A DNA stretch of 64,000 nt from Phycisphaerales bacterium (GCA_014379385.1 JACMLW010000152.1:1-64000), one strand, 5' to 3'; shown: positions 1-8,803, numbered from the stretch's first letter. The notes: generated by a model from the letters alone, not told the origin. Numbers and translations are program-made.

Positions 1-264
<264 letters not shown>

Positions 265-349
265 GGGCAAGGCGCTTGACGCGACGGGTTGTCGGCGCGG
301 CGCGGGGATTCGAGTTGTTCGGACACTGATGCCCAGTGCCCGATGTCTC

Positions 350-592
350 TTAGCCGATGCGGATCCACGCGATCCGGTCGGCGTCGAGGATGAAGATGGC
401 GTGTCCGTCGGTGACTTTCACGAGGTGGTCGGGCTCATCGGGGATGAGCATGGCTTTCTTGACGCGGCAGGCCGCGTGGGAAGGGCCGCCGGGAGCCGCG
501 CCGGAGACATCGAAGACGTTGGAGAAGACGACGGTGAGGTCGCGTTCGCCGTTGAGTTCGCGGAGGGCTTGGCGGAGTTGGTCGGAAGTCAT
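350..592 (-). CDS. small protein encoded between groES and groEL
   Basis: An 80-residue protein beginning MTSDQLRQALRELNGERD and ending DADRIAWIRIG. I do not recognise a family. The composition is that of a folded soluble protein with an N-terminal helix followed by likely beta strands, and codon use matches the neighbours. It sits between groES and groEL on the same strand and is presumably co-transcribed. The open frame extends upstream to 661, but that stretch is proline-rich and overlaps degenerate leader repeats, so the internal ATG at 592 is preferred. A chaperonin-related role is only a guess from position. Confidence 0.6.
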   Translation of the reverse strand: MTSDQLRQALRELNGERDLTVVFSNVFDVSGAAPGGPSHAACRVKKAMLIPDEPDHLVKVTDGHAIFILDADRIAWIRIG

Positions 593-693
593 GGGGAGGG
601 CACTGGGGAGTGGGACTGGGCAATGGGGAGGAGAAGGATGACGGGCGGTGGCGTTCGCCACAGCCCAACGCCCAATCCCCGGTGCCTCGTGGT

Positions 694-1056
694 TTAGTCG
701 TCGATGATCGCGAGGACCTCGTCTTCGGACATCACGAGCAGCTCCTGCTCGCTGCCTGCGGCGCCGAGCTTGACCTCGGTGCCGGCGTAGGACGTGAAGA
801 TCACGCGGTCGCCCTTCTTGACGGTCAGGGGGACGAGCTCGCCCGTGTCGGAGTTGATGGTGCCGGTGCCGACGGCCTCGACGACGCCGGACTTCGGCGT
901 GTCCTTGGCCTTCTCGGGGAGGAAGATGCCGCTATCGGTGCGCGACTGGGCCTCGTCGCGGCGGACGAGGATCTTGTCGTGCAGGGGGCGGATCTTGGCG
1001 CTAGGGGCGGAGGACTTGGACTTGGAAGGTGCGGACGGGGTCGAGGTCTTGGCCAT
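694..1056 (-). CDS. groES: GroES co-chaperonin
   Basis: The 10 kDa heptameric lid of the GroEL chamber. The 120-residue product has an N-terminal Ser/Pro/Lys-rich extension of about 27 residues not usual for GroES. The canonical fold follows: KIRPLHDKILVRRDEAQ, SGIFLPEKAKDTPKSG, KKGDRVIFTSYAGTEVK and the C-terminal strand ELLVMSEDEVLAIID. The ATG at 1056 has AAGGAG ten nt upstream; the open frame extends six codons further without support. It is the first gene of the groES-groEL unit. The upstream region carries a heptamer repeat and a polypurine tract. No convincing CIRCE inverted repeat was seen. Confidence 0.95.
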   Translation of the reverse strand: MAKTSTPSAPSKSKSSAPSAKIRPLHDKILVRRDEAQSRTDSGIFLPEKAKDTPKSGVVEAVGTGTINSDTGELVPLTVKKGDRVIFTSYAGTEVKLGAAGSEQELLVMSEDEVLAIIDD

Positions 1057-1079
1057 TGCGGGAAACTCCTTCAAGGGAA

Positions 1080-1107
1080 GGCACTAGGCACTGGGCACTA
1101 GGCACTG
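1080..1107. repeat. heptamer tandem repeat in the groES leader
   Basis: Exact second copy of the 28-bp array found at 237-264 (GGCACTA GGCACTG twice). It lies 24 nt before the groES start. In both leaders the array is followed, in the direction of transcription, by a TTGAAGGA ribosome-binding stretch, so the whole leader looks duplicated. Confidence 0.85.
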
Positions 1108-1161
1108 GGGGAACAGGGGAAGGGACGAAGAGGAAGGCACGGAGGGACAGCGGGACAAAGT

Positions 1162-1223
1162 GGGGAGGAAGAAGAAGCGGAGAGAAAAGAAGAGAAAGAA
1201 GAGAAGAGAAAGAAGAGAAGAGG
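1162..1223. repeat. polypurine tract upstream of groES
   Basis: Of these 62 plus-strand bases only one (C at 1178) is a pyrimidine. The core is built of overlapping AAGAAGAGAA repeats. Looser purine bias extends left to about 1108. It lies between the end of the receiver-like gene and the groES leader repeat. Confidence 0.7.
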
Positions 1224-1841
1224 TCAGGAGGGGGAATCGGGCCAGCGGTCTTGATAGTGGCGGCGGAGGACGCGCCGGAGGACTTCGAGCATGAGTTCGA
1301 GGTCCGCCGCGGCACGGTCAACGACGGCGAAGGCGTCGCAACGCAGGGCGACGGAGAGGGAGCGGGTGTTGTCGCGGGTGGTTCGCGGACCTTTGACGAC
1401 GACGGTAGGGGGAGGGCACTCGAGACGGCGGAGGAGCTCGAGGATGCGGGGGCCGGCCTCTTCGGCGGGGGGGCTCGCGGGGGAAGAGCCGGCGTCCTGA
1501 TCGAGGGGGATGCCGAGGTCGACGATCGCGATATGGACGGGAACGGAGCGGATGGTGCGCTCGGCCTCGCGGGCGGAGCGGGCCCGGAGGGAGCTGACGC
1601 CCATGGGCTCGAGAAGCTGCGGGATGCGGTCGGCCCAGGAATCGCGCCAGGAGGCGCAGGAGAGAAGAAGGTTGAGGCGGCCGCCCGGGAGGGCGCGGGG
1701 GGTGCAGGCGGGGGCGGGGTTTGCGGGATGGGGCTGGCCGGGATTGGGGAACTGGGAGGGTTCAGAGGCGGTGCCCGCCGGGCCGGGTCCGCCCGGGGGG
1801 GCGGAGTCGCAGGGGTCGGAATGACGGCGCACCGGCGGCAT
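1224..1841 (-). CDS. degenerate receiver-like protein with proline-rich N terminus
   Basis: A product of about 205 residues. Residues 1-60 are low-complexity and Pro/Ala-rich. The remainder has the alternating strand-helix pattern of a response-regulator receiver: RLNLLLSCASWRDSWADRI (strand 1, helix 1), VHIAIVDLGIPLD (strand 3 with an Asp where the phospho-acceptor would be), then PPTVVVKGPRTTRDN and CDAFAVVDRAAADLELMLE. The acidic pair after strand 1 is missing, so normal phosphotransfer is doubtful. The start at 1841 is the best of several in a long open frame. Function unknown. Confidence 0.5.
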   Translation of the reverse strand: MPPVRRHSDPCDSAPPGGPGPAGTASEPSQFPNPGQPHPANPAPACTPRALPGGRLNLLLSCASWRDSWADRIPQLLEPMGVSSLRARSAREAERTIRSVPVHIAIVDLGIPLDQDAGSSPASPPAEEAGPRILELLRRLECPPPTVVVKGPRTTRDNTRSLSVALRCDAFAVVDRAAADLELMLEVLRRVLRRHYQDRWPDSPS

Positions 1842-1985
1842 GTCGGAAGTGCGTAGGCAAGGGGTGTGCCGGGAGGGGGAGGGTCGGAATGAGGTGCCGC
1901 GTGCTGCCGAGGGCGAGGATAAGCGGCGCAAATCGAGCTGAGCAACGGCTCGGGCTGCCACCGAGGAGAGTGAGAAGGGGGAGGG

Positions 1986-2171
1986 GTGCCAGATTGGCAG
2001 GAAGGGAAGAAGGGCGAGAACAGCATTTCTGCTTCCGTGCTGATCGCCGCGGCCAAGAACGATGGCGAGGCCGACGCGTTCCTGAGCGTGCTGCCCGAGT
2101 GGCTGCGGGGGATGCGCCGCTTGAACCCGGCGTATGTGGAGGTCGTCGCAAGGCCGAAGAACGGCGGTTAG
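1986..2171 (+). CDS. possible small protein, 61 residues
   Basis: GTG-initiated frame with a purine-rich ribosome-binding stretch (GAAGGGGGAGG) just upstream. The translation reads like a soluble helical protein, with VLIAAAKNDGEADAFLSVLP then LRGMRRLNPAYVEVVARP, and third codon positions are G/C-rich. It lies between two minus-strand genes. I recognise no family. It could be the C-terminal remnant of a longer gene. Confidence 0.35.
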   Translation: MPDWQEGKKGENSISASVLIAAAKNDGEADAFLSVLPEWLRGMRRLNPAYVEVVARPKNGG

Positions 2172-2182
2172 TGCGGGCGGGG

Positions 2183-3745
2183 CTACGCCTCGTCGGGCTC
2201 GGCCTCTCCGTTGACGATGTGCGGGAGATCGAGGATCGGGGGGGCGTCGGACGAAGGAAGCTCCTGCACCGCGCGCAGCTTGCGGTCGATGGCGCGGGTG
2301 CGCACAAAGGTGGCGTCGATCGTGTTGGACGCTTCCTGCAGTTTTTTCTGCACCTTCTCCAGCACGCCGCCGAAGTTGGCAAACTCGGTCTTGACGCCGC
2401 CCAGGACACTCCACACCTCGCTCGATCGCTTCTCGATCGCCAGCGTGCGGAACCCCATCTGCAGGCTGTTGAGCAGCGCCCAGAGATTGGTCGGACCCGC
2501 CACTGCGACGTGGTAGTCTCGGCTCAGCGCATCGGCCAGCCCGGGGCGACGCACCACCTCGGCGTACAGGCCCTCGGTGGGCAGGAAGAGGATGGCGAAG
2601 TCTGTCGTGTGGGGCGGTGAGAGGTACTTTGACGAGATGTCCTTCGCGCACGCGCGCACACACTGCTCGAGCTGACGGGCCGAGTCTTCGACCGCCGCTG
2701 CGTCGCCCCGCTCGGCGGCGTGGCTGAGCCGCTCAAAGTCCTCCATGGGACACTTCGAGTCGATGGGCAGCCAGACCGGGGTTGAACCGTCGCGAGCGGA
2801 ACCCGGCAGGCGGATCGCGAACTCAACGCGGTCGGCGCTGCCCGGCTTGGTCGCGATGTTCGTGGCAAACTGGCCGGGGGCCAATACCTGCTCCAGCAGA
2901 ATGCCGAGTTGTTTCTCGAACGTCGTGCCGCGGACTTTGACGTTCGAGAGCACTCGCTTCAGATCGCCGACACCGGTCGCGAGGGCCTGCATCTCGCCGA
3001 GGCCCTTGTGGACCTGCTCGAGGCGTTCACCCACCTGCTTGAAGGACTCGCCGAGACGCTTCTCGAGCGTTCCCTGGAGCTTCTCGTCAACCGTGGCCCG
3101 CATCTGGTCGAGCTTCGCGGCGTTCTCGGTCTGGATCTGCTGCAAACGGTCGTCGATCGATTTCCGTGCCTCTTGCAGACGGGTGTCCGTTGTCTGGGTC
3201 AGGCGATCCAACCGGCAGTTGAAGGATTCGAGCTGCTCCTTCACCTGTTTCTGGAGGGCGACGAAGCTGGATGAGCTGGCCTGTCCGAAGGTCGAGAGCG
3301 ACTGCGCAACCTCCGTTCGGAGGTCGCCGGACGATTTGTTGCTCAGCTCCATTGAGGTCTTCAGGCTCCACGCCAGTTCGCTGCGAAGGCTGGTCGCGGC
3401 GCTGCCGGACACCTCGCCGAGCTTGCGAAGCTGGTCGGCGAACGCCGCGAGTTGCTCTTTCTGCAAGGAGCCGACGTCGGTCATGCTGCGTGAGAGTGTG
3501 GCGCCCAGTTCACTGATCGCTTTGCCAACCTCTTCGCGCAGGTTGCGGGCAGCGCTCGCGGATTCCTCGCGCGCCCGCCCGGCCTCCTCGCGGAGCGAGG
3601 GCTCAATCCGCGAAACTGACGACTCGATCTCGTGGATCTCCGAGGCGTTCGGTTGACCCTGACCAGCGCGGCGCAGCGACAGGACGTGGATGAGGAGGCT
3701 GGCCGCCGACAGGAGAACGGCCGCAATGACGAGCGCGATGAGCAT
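2183..3745 (-). CDS. rmuC: RmuC-family DNA recombination protein
   Basis: RmuC proteins are membrane-anchored and carry a nuclease-like fold; in E. coli loss affects recombination at inverted repeats. The 520-residue product has one N-terminal transmembrane segment (MLIALVIAAVLLSAASLLIHV), a long coiled coil to about residue 270, and the RmuC core: TTFEKQLGILLEQVLAPGQF, VWLPIDSKCPMEDFERL, LSPPHTTDFAILFLPTEGLY and NSLQMGFRTLAIEKRS. The open frame extends 81 codons upstream but overlaps the divergent gene, so ATG 3745 is chosen. It is transcribed away from the nucleosidase-nadD pair. Confidence 0.9.
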   Translation of the reverse strand: MLIALVIAAVLLSAASLLIHVLSLRRAGQGQPNASEIHEIESSVSRIEPSLREEAGRAREESASAARNLREEVGKAISELGATLSRSMTDVGSLQKEQLAAFADQLRKLGEVSGSAATSLRSELAWSLKTSMELSNKSSGDLRTEVAQSLSTFGQASSSSFVALQKQVKEQLESFNCRLDRLTQTTDTRLQEARKSIDDRLQQIQTENAAKLDQMRATVDEKLQGTLEKRLGESFKQVGERLEQVHKGLGEMQALATGVGDLKRVLSNVKVRGTTFEKQLGILLEQVLAPGQFATNIATKPGSADRVEFAIRLPGSARDGSTPVWLPIDSKCPMEDFERLSHAAERGDAAAVEDSARQLEQCVRACAKDISSKYLSPPHTTDFAILFLPTEGLYAEVVRRPGLADALSRDYHVAVAGPTNLWALLNSLQMGFRTLAIEKRSSEVWSVLGGVKTEFANFGGVLEKVQKKLQEASNTIDATFVRTRAIDRKLRAVQELPSSDAPPILDLPHIVNGEAEPDEA

Positions 3746-3860
3746 GATGGCCCCTGGTGAGGAATAGCATCCTACCAGTTGGCGAACTCGAATGCCACGA
3801 GGGGCGTTTTGCGGGGCTAACGCCGCCGGGATGTCTCGGCTCCGCCAACGGCACGCCGGG

Positions 3861-3866
3861 TACGCT
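3861..3866 (+). promoter_or_regulatory. TACGCT -10 element 6 nt before the nucleosidase start
   Basis: TACGCT, then six bases, then GTG at 3873. The spacing places the transcription start on the start codon itself, implying a leaderless mRNA and supporting GTG 3873 over the upstream ATGs. Confidence 0.5.
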
Positions 3867-3872
3867 CCGCGT

Positions 3873-4595
3873 GTGAACGCAGGAACGCCGGAGATAACTG
3901 TGATCTGCCCGCTCGATATCGAGCGGCGCGCGGTCGAGCGGGCGCTGCGGTTGCGGGTCGCTCGGAGCGAACTCGAGCCGGTGATCACGGTGGTCTGCTC
4001 GGGGCCCGGGACTGACGCCGTGCGATCGGCGGTGACGCGCTACGCCGCGGCGTCGAGCGAACTGGTCCTCGCTGGCTTGTGCGGCGGGCTGACTCCGGGA
4101 GAGGATGCTTCACAGGAGATCGCGGAGGTCATCGACTCTCGTGGCGGCCATTGGCGCTGCGCCGAGCGCGGCGCCGTGTTGATCGGTGTCGATGAGCCGG
4201 TGTGCAGTGTTGAGGCCAAGCGAGCGCTCGCGGCCCGCACCGGGGCGGCTCTCGTCGATATGGAGTCGCACGGGTTCGCCGCGGCGTGCAGCGAGGCGGG
4301 CGTGCCGTGGCGGATCATCCGCGAGGTTTCAGATGGTGGCGGCGCGGCCCTGCCGCGACAGGCGGCGTCGTGGGTGGATGAGCGCGGCCGGATGCGCGGC
4401 TTCCGGGTGCTTGTGGATGTGCTGCGGCGACCCTGGTGCCTTCCGGCGCTGATGCGTTTGGGGCGCGACTCGAAGGATGCGCTGCGGCGCTTGGGGGTGC
4501 GGGTCGTGGCGGCGGTCGAGGCTGCGGAGGAGGGGCGTGCGAGGCTGCGCGACTCGACTAAGGCGCTCCCGGGAAGCGGGGTGGCGCATGGATAG
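3873..4595 (+). CDS. nucleoside phosphorylase/nucleosidase family protein
   Basis: A 240-residue member of the PNP/MTA-SAH nucleosidase superfamily. It shows ITVICPLDIERRAVERAL at the N terminus, a GLCGGLTPGE loop, and VDMESHGFAAACSEAGVPW followed by IIREVSDG, the usual Glu and Asp that bind ribose and base. Members of this size include the HpnG-like adenosylhopane nucleosidases and futalosine or MTA hydrolases; the substrate cannot be told from sequence and no hopanoid gene lies nearby. The C-terminal 60 residues are helical and less conserved. The start is uncertain; GTG 3873 is favoured by the -10 spacing. The gene overlaps nadD by 8 nt. Confidence 0.75.
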   Translation: MNAGTPEITVICPLDIERRAVERALRLRVARSELEPVITVVCSGPGTDAVRSAVTRYAAASSELVLAGLCGGLTPGEDASQEIAEVIDSRGGHWRCAERGAVLIGVDEPVCSVEAKRALAARTGAALVDMESHGFAAACSEAGVPWRIIREVSDGGGAALPRQAASWVDERGRMRGFRVLVDVLRRPWCLPALMRLGRDSKDALRRLGVRVVAAVEAAEEGRARLRDSTKALPGSGVAHG

Positions 4596-5355
4596 CGCTG
4601 CGGAGCGCGAGCCGCCGGTGACGCCCCTGATGGTTCCGCCCGAAGCTACCCCCATCGTGCTCTACGGCGGGACGTTCGACCCCCCGCACCGGGCGCATCT
4701 TGAGTTGCCAACAAGGGTCTGCCGGTGGCTGGGGGCTCAGCCGGGGGCGGCAGGCGCGACTCGCCCGTGGATCGTCTATGTACCGGCGGCACGATCGCCC
4801 TTCAAGAGCAAGGGCGCGGCGGCGAGCGACGCCGATCGGGTGGCGATGCTCGCGATTGCCCGAGAGGGAGTATCGATCCGCTCGTCGGTCTGGACCGACG
4901 AGCTCGACCGTGCCGAGCCCGGGCAACCCAGCTACATGATCCAGACGGTGGAGCGTGCCCATCGTGCGCTGGGGCCGGGTCCGACGCTCAGGCTCCTGAT
5001 CGGCGCCGATCAGGCGATTCGGTTTCATGATTGGCGCGGGGCGCGACGGCTCATCGAGCTCGCGGAACCAGTGGTCATGGCGCGCTCGCTTGAGGGCCCG
5101 CCGGGCAGGGGAGCCGCCGCCGAAACCGAGCGCCTGATCGGCGAGATGGAGCGAGCCGCGTTCTGGAGCAACGATGAACTCGGGCGATGGCGGGAGCGAG
5201 TGGCCGACGTGGGCGTGATCGATGCCAGCGCGACCGGCATCCGCGAGCGCATCGCCGGGGGCGCCGAAGACGCCGAGCTGCTGGGCGTGCTGAGCCCCGG
5301 GGTGCTGGGATACATCCGCGCTCGCGGCCTGTATGGAAGCCGGCGCGGATCGTGA
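4588..5355 (+). CDS. nadD: nicotinate-nucleotide adenylyltransferase
   Basis: Adenylates nicotinate mononucleotide in NAD synthesis. The 255-residue product carries the nucleotidyltransferase motif GGTFDPPHRAH (about residues 24-34), the phosphate-binding RSPFK, LLIGADQAIRFHDW, and the C-terminal SATGIRERIAGG corresponding to the ISxTxIR signature. The ATG at 4588 lies inside the end of the nucleosidase gene (8-nt overlap), so the two are translationally coupled. The N-terminal 20 residues are a disordered extension. Confidence 0.93.
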   Translation: MDSAAEREPPVTPLMVPPEATPIVLYGGTFDPPHRAHLELPTRVCRWLGAQPGAAGATRPWIVYVPAARSPFKSKGAAASDADRVAMLAIAREGVSIRSSVWTDELDRAEPGQPSYMIQTVERAHRALGPGPTLRLLIGADQAIRFHDWRGARRLIELAEPVVMARSLEGPPGRGAAAETERLIGEMERAAFWSNDELGRWRERVADVGVIDASATGIRERIAGGAEDAELLGVLSPGVLGYIRARGLYGSRRGS

Positions 5356-5377
5356 TCCGGTGGCCCGCGGTCAGGTC

Positions 5378-6211
5378 TCAGCCGGGGAGCTTGGTGCTGG
5401 TCAGGTCGAGCACCAGCGTCTTGCCCTGGATCGGAGAGGCGCGGTCGAAGTCCGGATAGATGATGGAGAACTGCTGGTCGCGCTCCGGGTAGACACGCAC
5501 CTTCCAGGGGGCGAAGTCCGGCCCGCCGCCGAGGATGATGCCGATCAGGTCGCCGTCGGCGTTGAAGACCGGACCGCCGGAGTCGCCCTTGATGCTGGGG
5601 ATATCCAGCGCGAGGAACGTGCCGTCGATCGAGCGGCCGACGACCGCGCCCGTCGAATGTCGCAGCTTGGAGTTCAGGCCGCCGCCCAGGCCATAGGTCG
5701 TGACCGAATCACCGATGTTCGGCCGGCGGGTGGCGAGCCGGGCGGGCTCGACCTCGGCCGGCTTGGTGGTGTGAATAACCGCCACGTCCATGTAGGGCGA
5801 GCCGGCGAAGGTGCCGCCCTTGTCCGCGAAGTTGTTGGCCGCAGAACGGGGGGCGTTCCATGGGAGCAGGCGGATGCCGGCGACGGAGAAGTTGGCGGGC
5901 GCGGGGCCGTCGGCGATCACATGGTGCGCCGTGATGACGGTGTGACCGCCGATGTAGACGCCGGTGCCGGCTCGAAAGCAGCGGGGCCCGCCATCGGTGC
6001 TCGGTTCGGGAACCTCAACACGAATAACAGAGCGTTCCAGCCCGGAGCTCGACGGCGCCGAAAGCGTCTCGGAGTGAGATCGCGAGGCGGTCGGCGCGAT
6101 GGTCGGGCTATACCGTCCCGTCGAGCGTGTGAAGCTCTGGGAGGTGCAGGCCGAGGCCACAAGGAGGAAGCAGGTTGTCGCAGCAAGAACGACGTGGTTC
6201 GGGGTGCGCAT
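5378..6211 (-). CDS. trypsin-like serine protease, predicted lipoprotein
   Basis: A 277-residue exported protein. The N terminus is a lipoprotein signal peptide with Cys22 in LLVASAC. The protease domain shows the S1 triad: His in VITAHHVIAD (H97), Asp in SPYMDVAVIH (D142) and Ser in IKGDSGGPVFNADG (S211). It is most like HtrA or V8-type secreted proteases, but no PDZ domain follows. A Ser/Thr-rich linker separates the lipid anchor from the catalytic domain. Monocistronic by position. The substrate is unknown. Confidence 0.85.
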   Translation of the reverse strand: MRTPNHVVLAATTCFLLVASACTSQSFTRSTGRYSPTIAPTASRSHSETLSAPSSSGLERSVIRVEVPEPSTDGGPRCFRAGTGVYIGGHTVITAHHVIADGPAPANFSVAGIRLLPWNAPRSAANNFADKGGTFAGSPYMDVAVIHTTKPAEVEPARLATRRPNIGDSVTTYGLGGGLNSKLRHSTGAVVGRSIDGTFLALDIPSIKGDSGGPVFNADGDLIGIILGGGPDFAPWKVRVYPERDQQFSIIYPDFDRASPIQGKTLVLDLTSTKLPG

Positions 6212-6314
6212 CAGGTGGTTTCCCAGTTTTGGTCTTAGTCCGATACTGATTGCATCGGCCTTCGGATCGGGAAAACCTCCAAAGTTCTAAGACGTTTCGG
6301 TAATTAGCGTTGAC

Positions 6315-6329
6315 TTGCGCAGAGCGCAA
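6315..6329. promoter_or_regulatory. perfect palindrome upstream of the protease gene
   Basis: TTGCGC AGA GCGCAA, a perfect 6-bp dyad around a 3-nt centre, about 100 bp before the protease start. It could be an operator. It has no T-tract, so it is unlikely to be a terminator for the upstream amidohydrolase. Confidence 0.3.
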
Positions 6330-6374
6330 ATTTGAGGACTTCCGCCAAAATCACACTGGGCAAAGTCATCCCGG

Positions 6375-7517
6375 TTATGGGTGATCGCCGTTCCAGCGCT
6401 CTACGACCGACCGAGCCGCGCCGGCGTAGAGCGATTCCAGCAACTCCCGCGGCAGCGATCGCCCTTCAAGATGAGCTGGCGACATGGCGGTGTGATTCGC
6501 CGGGTTCGCCATCATCAGGTCGGGGTCGGCGATGTTGGCCGGGGCCGAGTGCGCGCTCTCCCACATCGTGCGGAGTGCCCAGTAGCGCGAGGCGTACAGA
6601 TCAAACGCAGACTGCGGGCTATCGGCCAGGTCCGCCATCGGGCTGGTCGTCGCCTTGGCCGGCTGCAGGTGGTCGTCCTGGGCCACGATGTCTGAGCCAA
6701 AGAGGATGCGGCCGTGCCAGCGAGTGAGGAAGTCGATCAGCCGTTGGCGCGGGTGCCGGCTGAGCTCGCGGATCATCCATTTTGTGGCCGAGGTGTCCAG
6801 GTGCAGATTGGGGTGACGATCGAGCAGGCCATCGAGGAAGTCCAGGTCCTCGGGCCATCCCCCCATGTGAGCGCCGATCCACGGAGCACCGAAACGGTCG
6901 AGCATGCGCTCCAGGGCCGTGTACTGGTGGCGCTTGGTCCCGTACTTGGACGCATCCCTGTAACGAGTCGCGAACCAGGTGTCGGGGTCGGCGACATGGA
7001 CCATGTACATCATGCCCAGCTTCTCGCCCAGTTCGCAGGCCTTCACACGCCACGGTGCATCGATCTCCCAGAGATCGGTCGCACCGTCTGGCAGCAGCTC
7101 CCGGAATCGCGGCGAGGCCCAGATCTTCAACATCCGGCTGCCGAAACGGTCGTGGAACTCCTGGATGTGATCGAGGTAGCCCTGCCGGAACGCGTGGCCG
7201 CGATCCTTGTCTGACCAGTTGGGCACCGCGATGAAGCGGACCGCATCTCCCATGACATCCCTTACCGACTGAGCCTGCTGAAGCGGGGTCATGGAGTACA
7301 CGCGATCGACGCCGTATGCACGACGGGCTTCATCAAAGATGCGGACAGCACCGTGGCCGCCGACGTGGCAGTGGGCGTCGATGATCGGGATGGCGGGTGG
7401 ACCCATCCGCACCGCTTCGGCTCGGTAATCGAGGCCTAGCAGGTTGGAGGCGGTTGGGGGACGTGGCGGTGGAGTGCGTGCGTCCGTGGGGGAGGAGGGG
7501 CGGGCGGCGCTGTGCAT
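6375..7517 (-). CDS. amidohydrolase-2 family metal-dependent hydrolase
   Basis: A 380-residue TIM-barrel hydrolase. Metal-binding motifs are visible in order: IIDAHCHVGG (HxH on strand 1), MYMVHVADPD (His), IGAHMGGWPED (His) and RILFGSDIVAQ (Asp on strand 8). The family includes decarboxylases and hydrolases of many small molecules, so the substrate is open. The N-terminal 35 residues are a disordered Pro/Ser-rich extension. The start at ATG 7517 is supported by a TAGAGT hexamer 6 nt upstream. Divergent from the glycosyltransferase gene. Confidence 0.85.
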   Translation of the reverse strand: MHSAARPSSPTDARTPPPRPPTASNLLGLDYRAEAVRMGPPAIPIIDAHCHVGGHGAVRIFDEARRAYGVDRVYSMTPLQQAQSVRDVMGDAVRFIAVPNWSDKDRGHAFRQGYLDHIQEFHDRFGSRMLKIWASPRFRELLPDGATDLWEIDAPWRVKACELGEKLGMMYMVHVADPDTWFATRYRDASKYGTKRHQYTALERMLDRFGAPWIGAHMGGWPEDLDFLDGLLDRHPNLHLDTSATKWMIRELSRHPRQRLIDFLTRWHGRILFGSDIVAQDDHLQPAKATTSPMADLADSPQSAFDLYASRYWALRTMWESAHSAPANIADPDLMMANPANHTAMSPAHLEGRSLPRELLESLYAGAARSVVERWNGDHP

Positions 7518-7523
7518 CGGCAA

Positions 7524-7529
7524 ACTCTA
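7524..7529 (-). promoter_or_regulatory. TAGAGT -10 element 6 nt before the amidohydrolase start
   Basis: On the minus strand TAGAGT is followed by six bases and the ATG at 7517; no Shine-Dalgarno is present. Predicted leaderless promoter. Confidence 0.5.
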
Positions 7530-7590
7530 TTCAGTCGGACTCGCTCCGCGGGTTGACTGGCCGCCGACGGCGGCGCTCGGCGACCGTCGT

Positions 7591-7596
7591 TACGCT
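7591..7596 (+). promoter_or_regulatory. TACGCT -10 element 7 nt before the GT4 start
   Basis: TACGCT, then seven bases, then ATG 7604, with no Shine-Dalgarno. Predicted leaderless promoter, back-to-back with the amidohydrolase promoter 60 bp away. Confidence 0.5.
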
Positions 7597-7603
7597 TCGA
7601 GCC

Positions 7604-8803
7604 ATGCGGATCGCTCTCGCACACGATTGGCTCTGCGGGTATCGCGGCGGCGAGGCCGTGCTGGAACGGCTTGCCGCGCTGGTGCGACGCCAACACGAGG
7701 CCGCCGGGCTGTACGTGATGGTCGATGACGGCGAGCGACTCGGTGCCGCAATCGACACGATCCCGCATGTTCGTTCGCGACTTGATCCTCTTCCTATGGC
7801 CGCGGGGCGACTGCGGCGATGGTACTTCCCTTTGTATGCGTGGGCGGTCGAAGGACTCTCGAACCAACTCGAGCGTGCGCACGCCATTCGGCCGATCGAC
7901 CTCGTGATCTCGACCAGCTCGGCCGCGATCAAGGGCCTTCGCCCGCCCACGGGCGTGCCGCATCTCTGTTATTGCCATTCACCCGCTCGATACGCGTGGT
8001 CGCAGCGGCGCGAGTATTCATCGGGGCGGCTCGGGGGGTTGCGCGGAGCCGGCCTCGCGATGTTTGCACGCCGGTTTCAGAAATGGGACGTGGCAACCGC
8101 GGCGAATGTCACCCGCTTCGTTGCCAACTCGGGGCATACCGCGGCGGAGATCAAGCGGTGCTACGGGCGTGACGCAGAGATCGTGCATCCGCCGGTGCGC
8201 TGCGAATACTTCACGCCGGATGTGTCTGTGGCGCGCGAGGACTTCTGGCTCGTGGTCTCCGCGCTCGAGCCCTACAAGCGAGTTGAACTGGCCATCGAGG
8301 CCGCGCGCCGGGCGGGCAAGCGCCTGGTTGTGGCAGGATCAGGCTCGCAGCGCCGGTACCTGCAATCGCTGTCGCGAGGCTCGCGACCGGGGAGCGTGGT
8401 GTTCGTGGACCGCGTCCCCGATGACGAACTCAGACAGTTCTACCGGAAGGCGGCGGTGCTTGTCTTCCCGCAAGTGGAGGACTTTGGGATCATCGCGGTG
8501 GAGGCGATGGCGTGCGGCTTGCCCGTGGTGGCCCGGCGCGCGGGCGGCGCTCTGAGCACGATCGTGGACGGCGTCACCGGCGCCCTCTTTGACCGGGATG
8601 ATCCCGCGGCGGTCGTCGAAGCGATGTCGCGCCTCCCGAGCAGCGCGGCCGGCGCGTGCCGCGTGCAGGCCGCGCGATTCAGCGAGCGTGTGTTCGATGA
8701 ACGAATGAGCCTAATTATTTCGCAGGCCCTCGGTGGCTCGCTAGCGATCCAGCCCGCGGGGCTCCCGGTCAGCAGACCCTCGCGGCGAGCACCAGCCCAA
8801 TAA
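7604..8803 (+). CDS. GT4-family glycosyltransferase
   Basis: A retaining GT-B glycosyltransferase of 399 residues, probably transferring a hexose from a nucleotide sugar to a surface glycan or lipid carrier. N-terminal acceptor domain: MRIALAHDWLCGYRGGEAVLE and HLCYCHSPARYAWSQRREY. The C-terminal donor domain has LVVSALEPYKRVELAIEAAR, RLVVAGSGSQRRYLQSL and the EX7E element in EDFGIIAVEAMACGLPVVA. Sequence resembles WbaZ-type mannosyltransferases. Start chosen at the conserved N terminus and the TACGCT spacing. The 3' end overlaps the convergent flavin reductase gene by 35 bp. Confidence 0.88.
   Translation: MRIALAHDWLCGYRGGEAVLERLAALVRRQHEAAGLYVMVDDGERLGAAIDTIPHVRSRLDPLPMAAGRLRRWYFPLYAWAVEGLSNQLERAHAIRPIDLVISTSSAAIKGLRPPTGVPHLCYCHSPARYAWSQRREYSSGRLGGLRGAGLAMFARRFQKWDVATAANVTRFVANSGHTAAEIKRCYGRDAEIVHPPVRCEYFTPDVSVAREDFWLVVSALEPYKRVELAIEAARRAGKRLVVAGSGSQRRYLQSLSRGSRPGSVVFVDRVPDDELRQFYRKAAVLVFPQVEDFGIIAVEAMACGLPVVARRAGGALSTIVDGVTGALFDRDDPAAVVEAMSRLPSSAAGACRVQAARFSERVFDERMSLIISQALGGSLAIQPAGLPVSRPSRRAPAQ

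Noticed and set aside
1057-1223. Possible CIRCE/HrcA operator upstream of groES
   Set aside because: No TTAGCACTC-N9-GAGTGCTAA pair; the AGTGCC heptamers match only a few bases.
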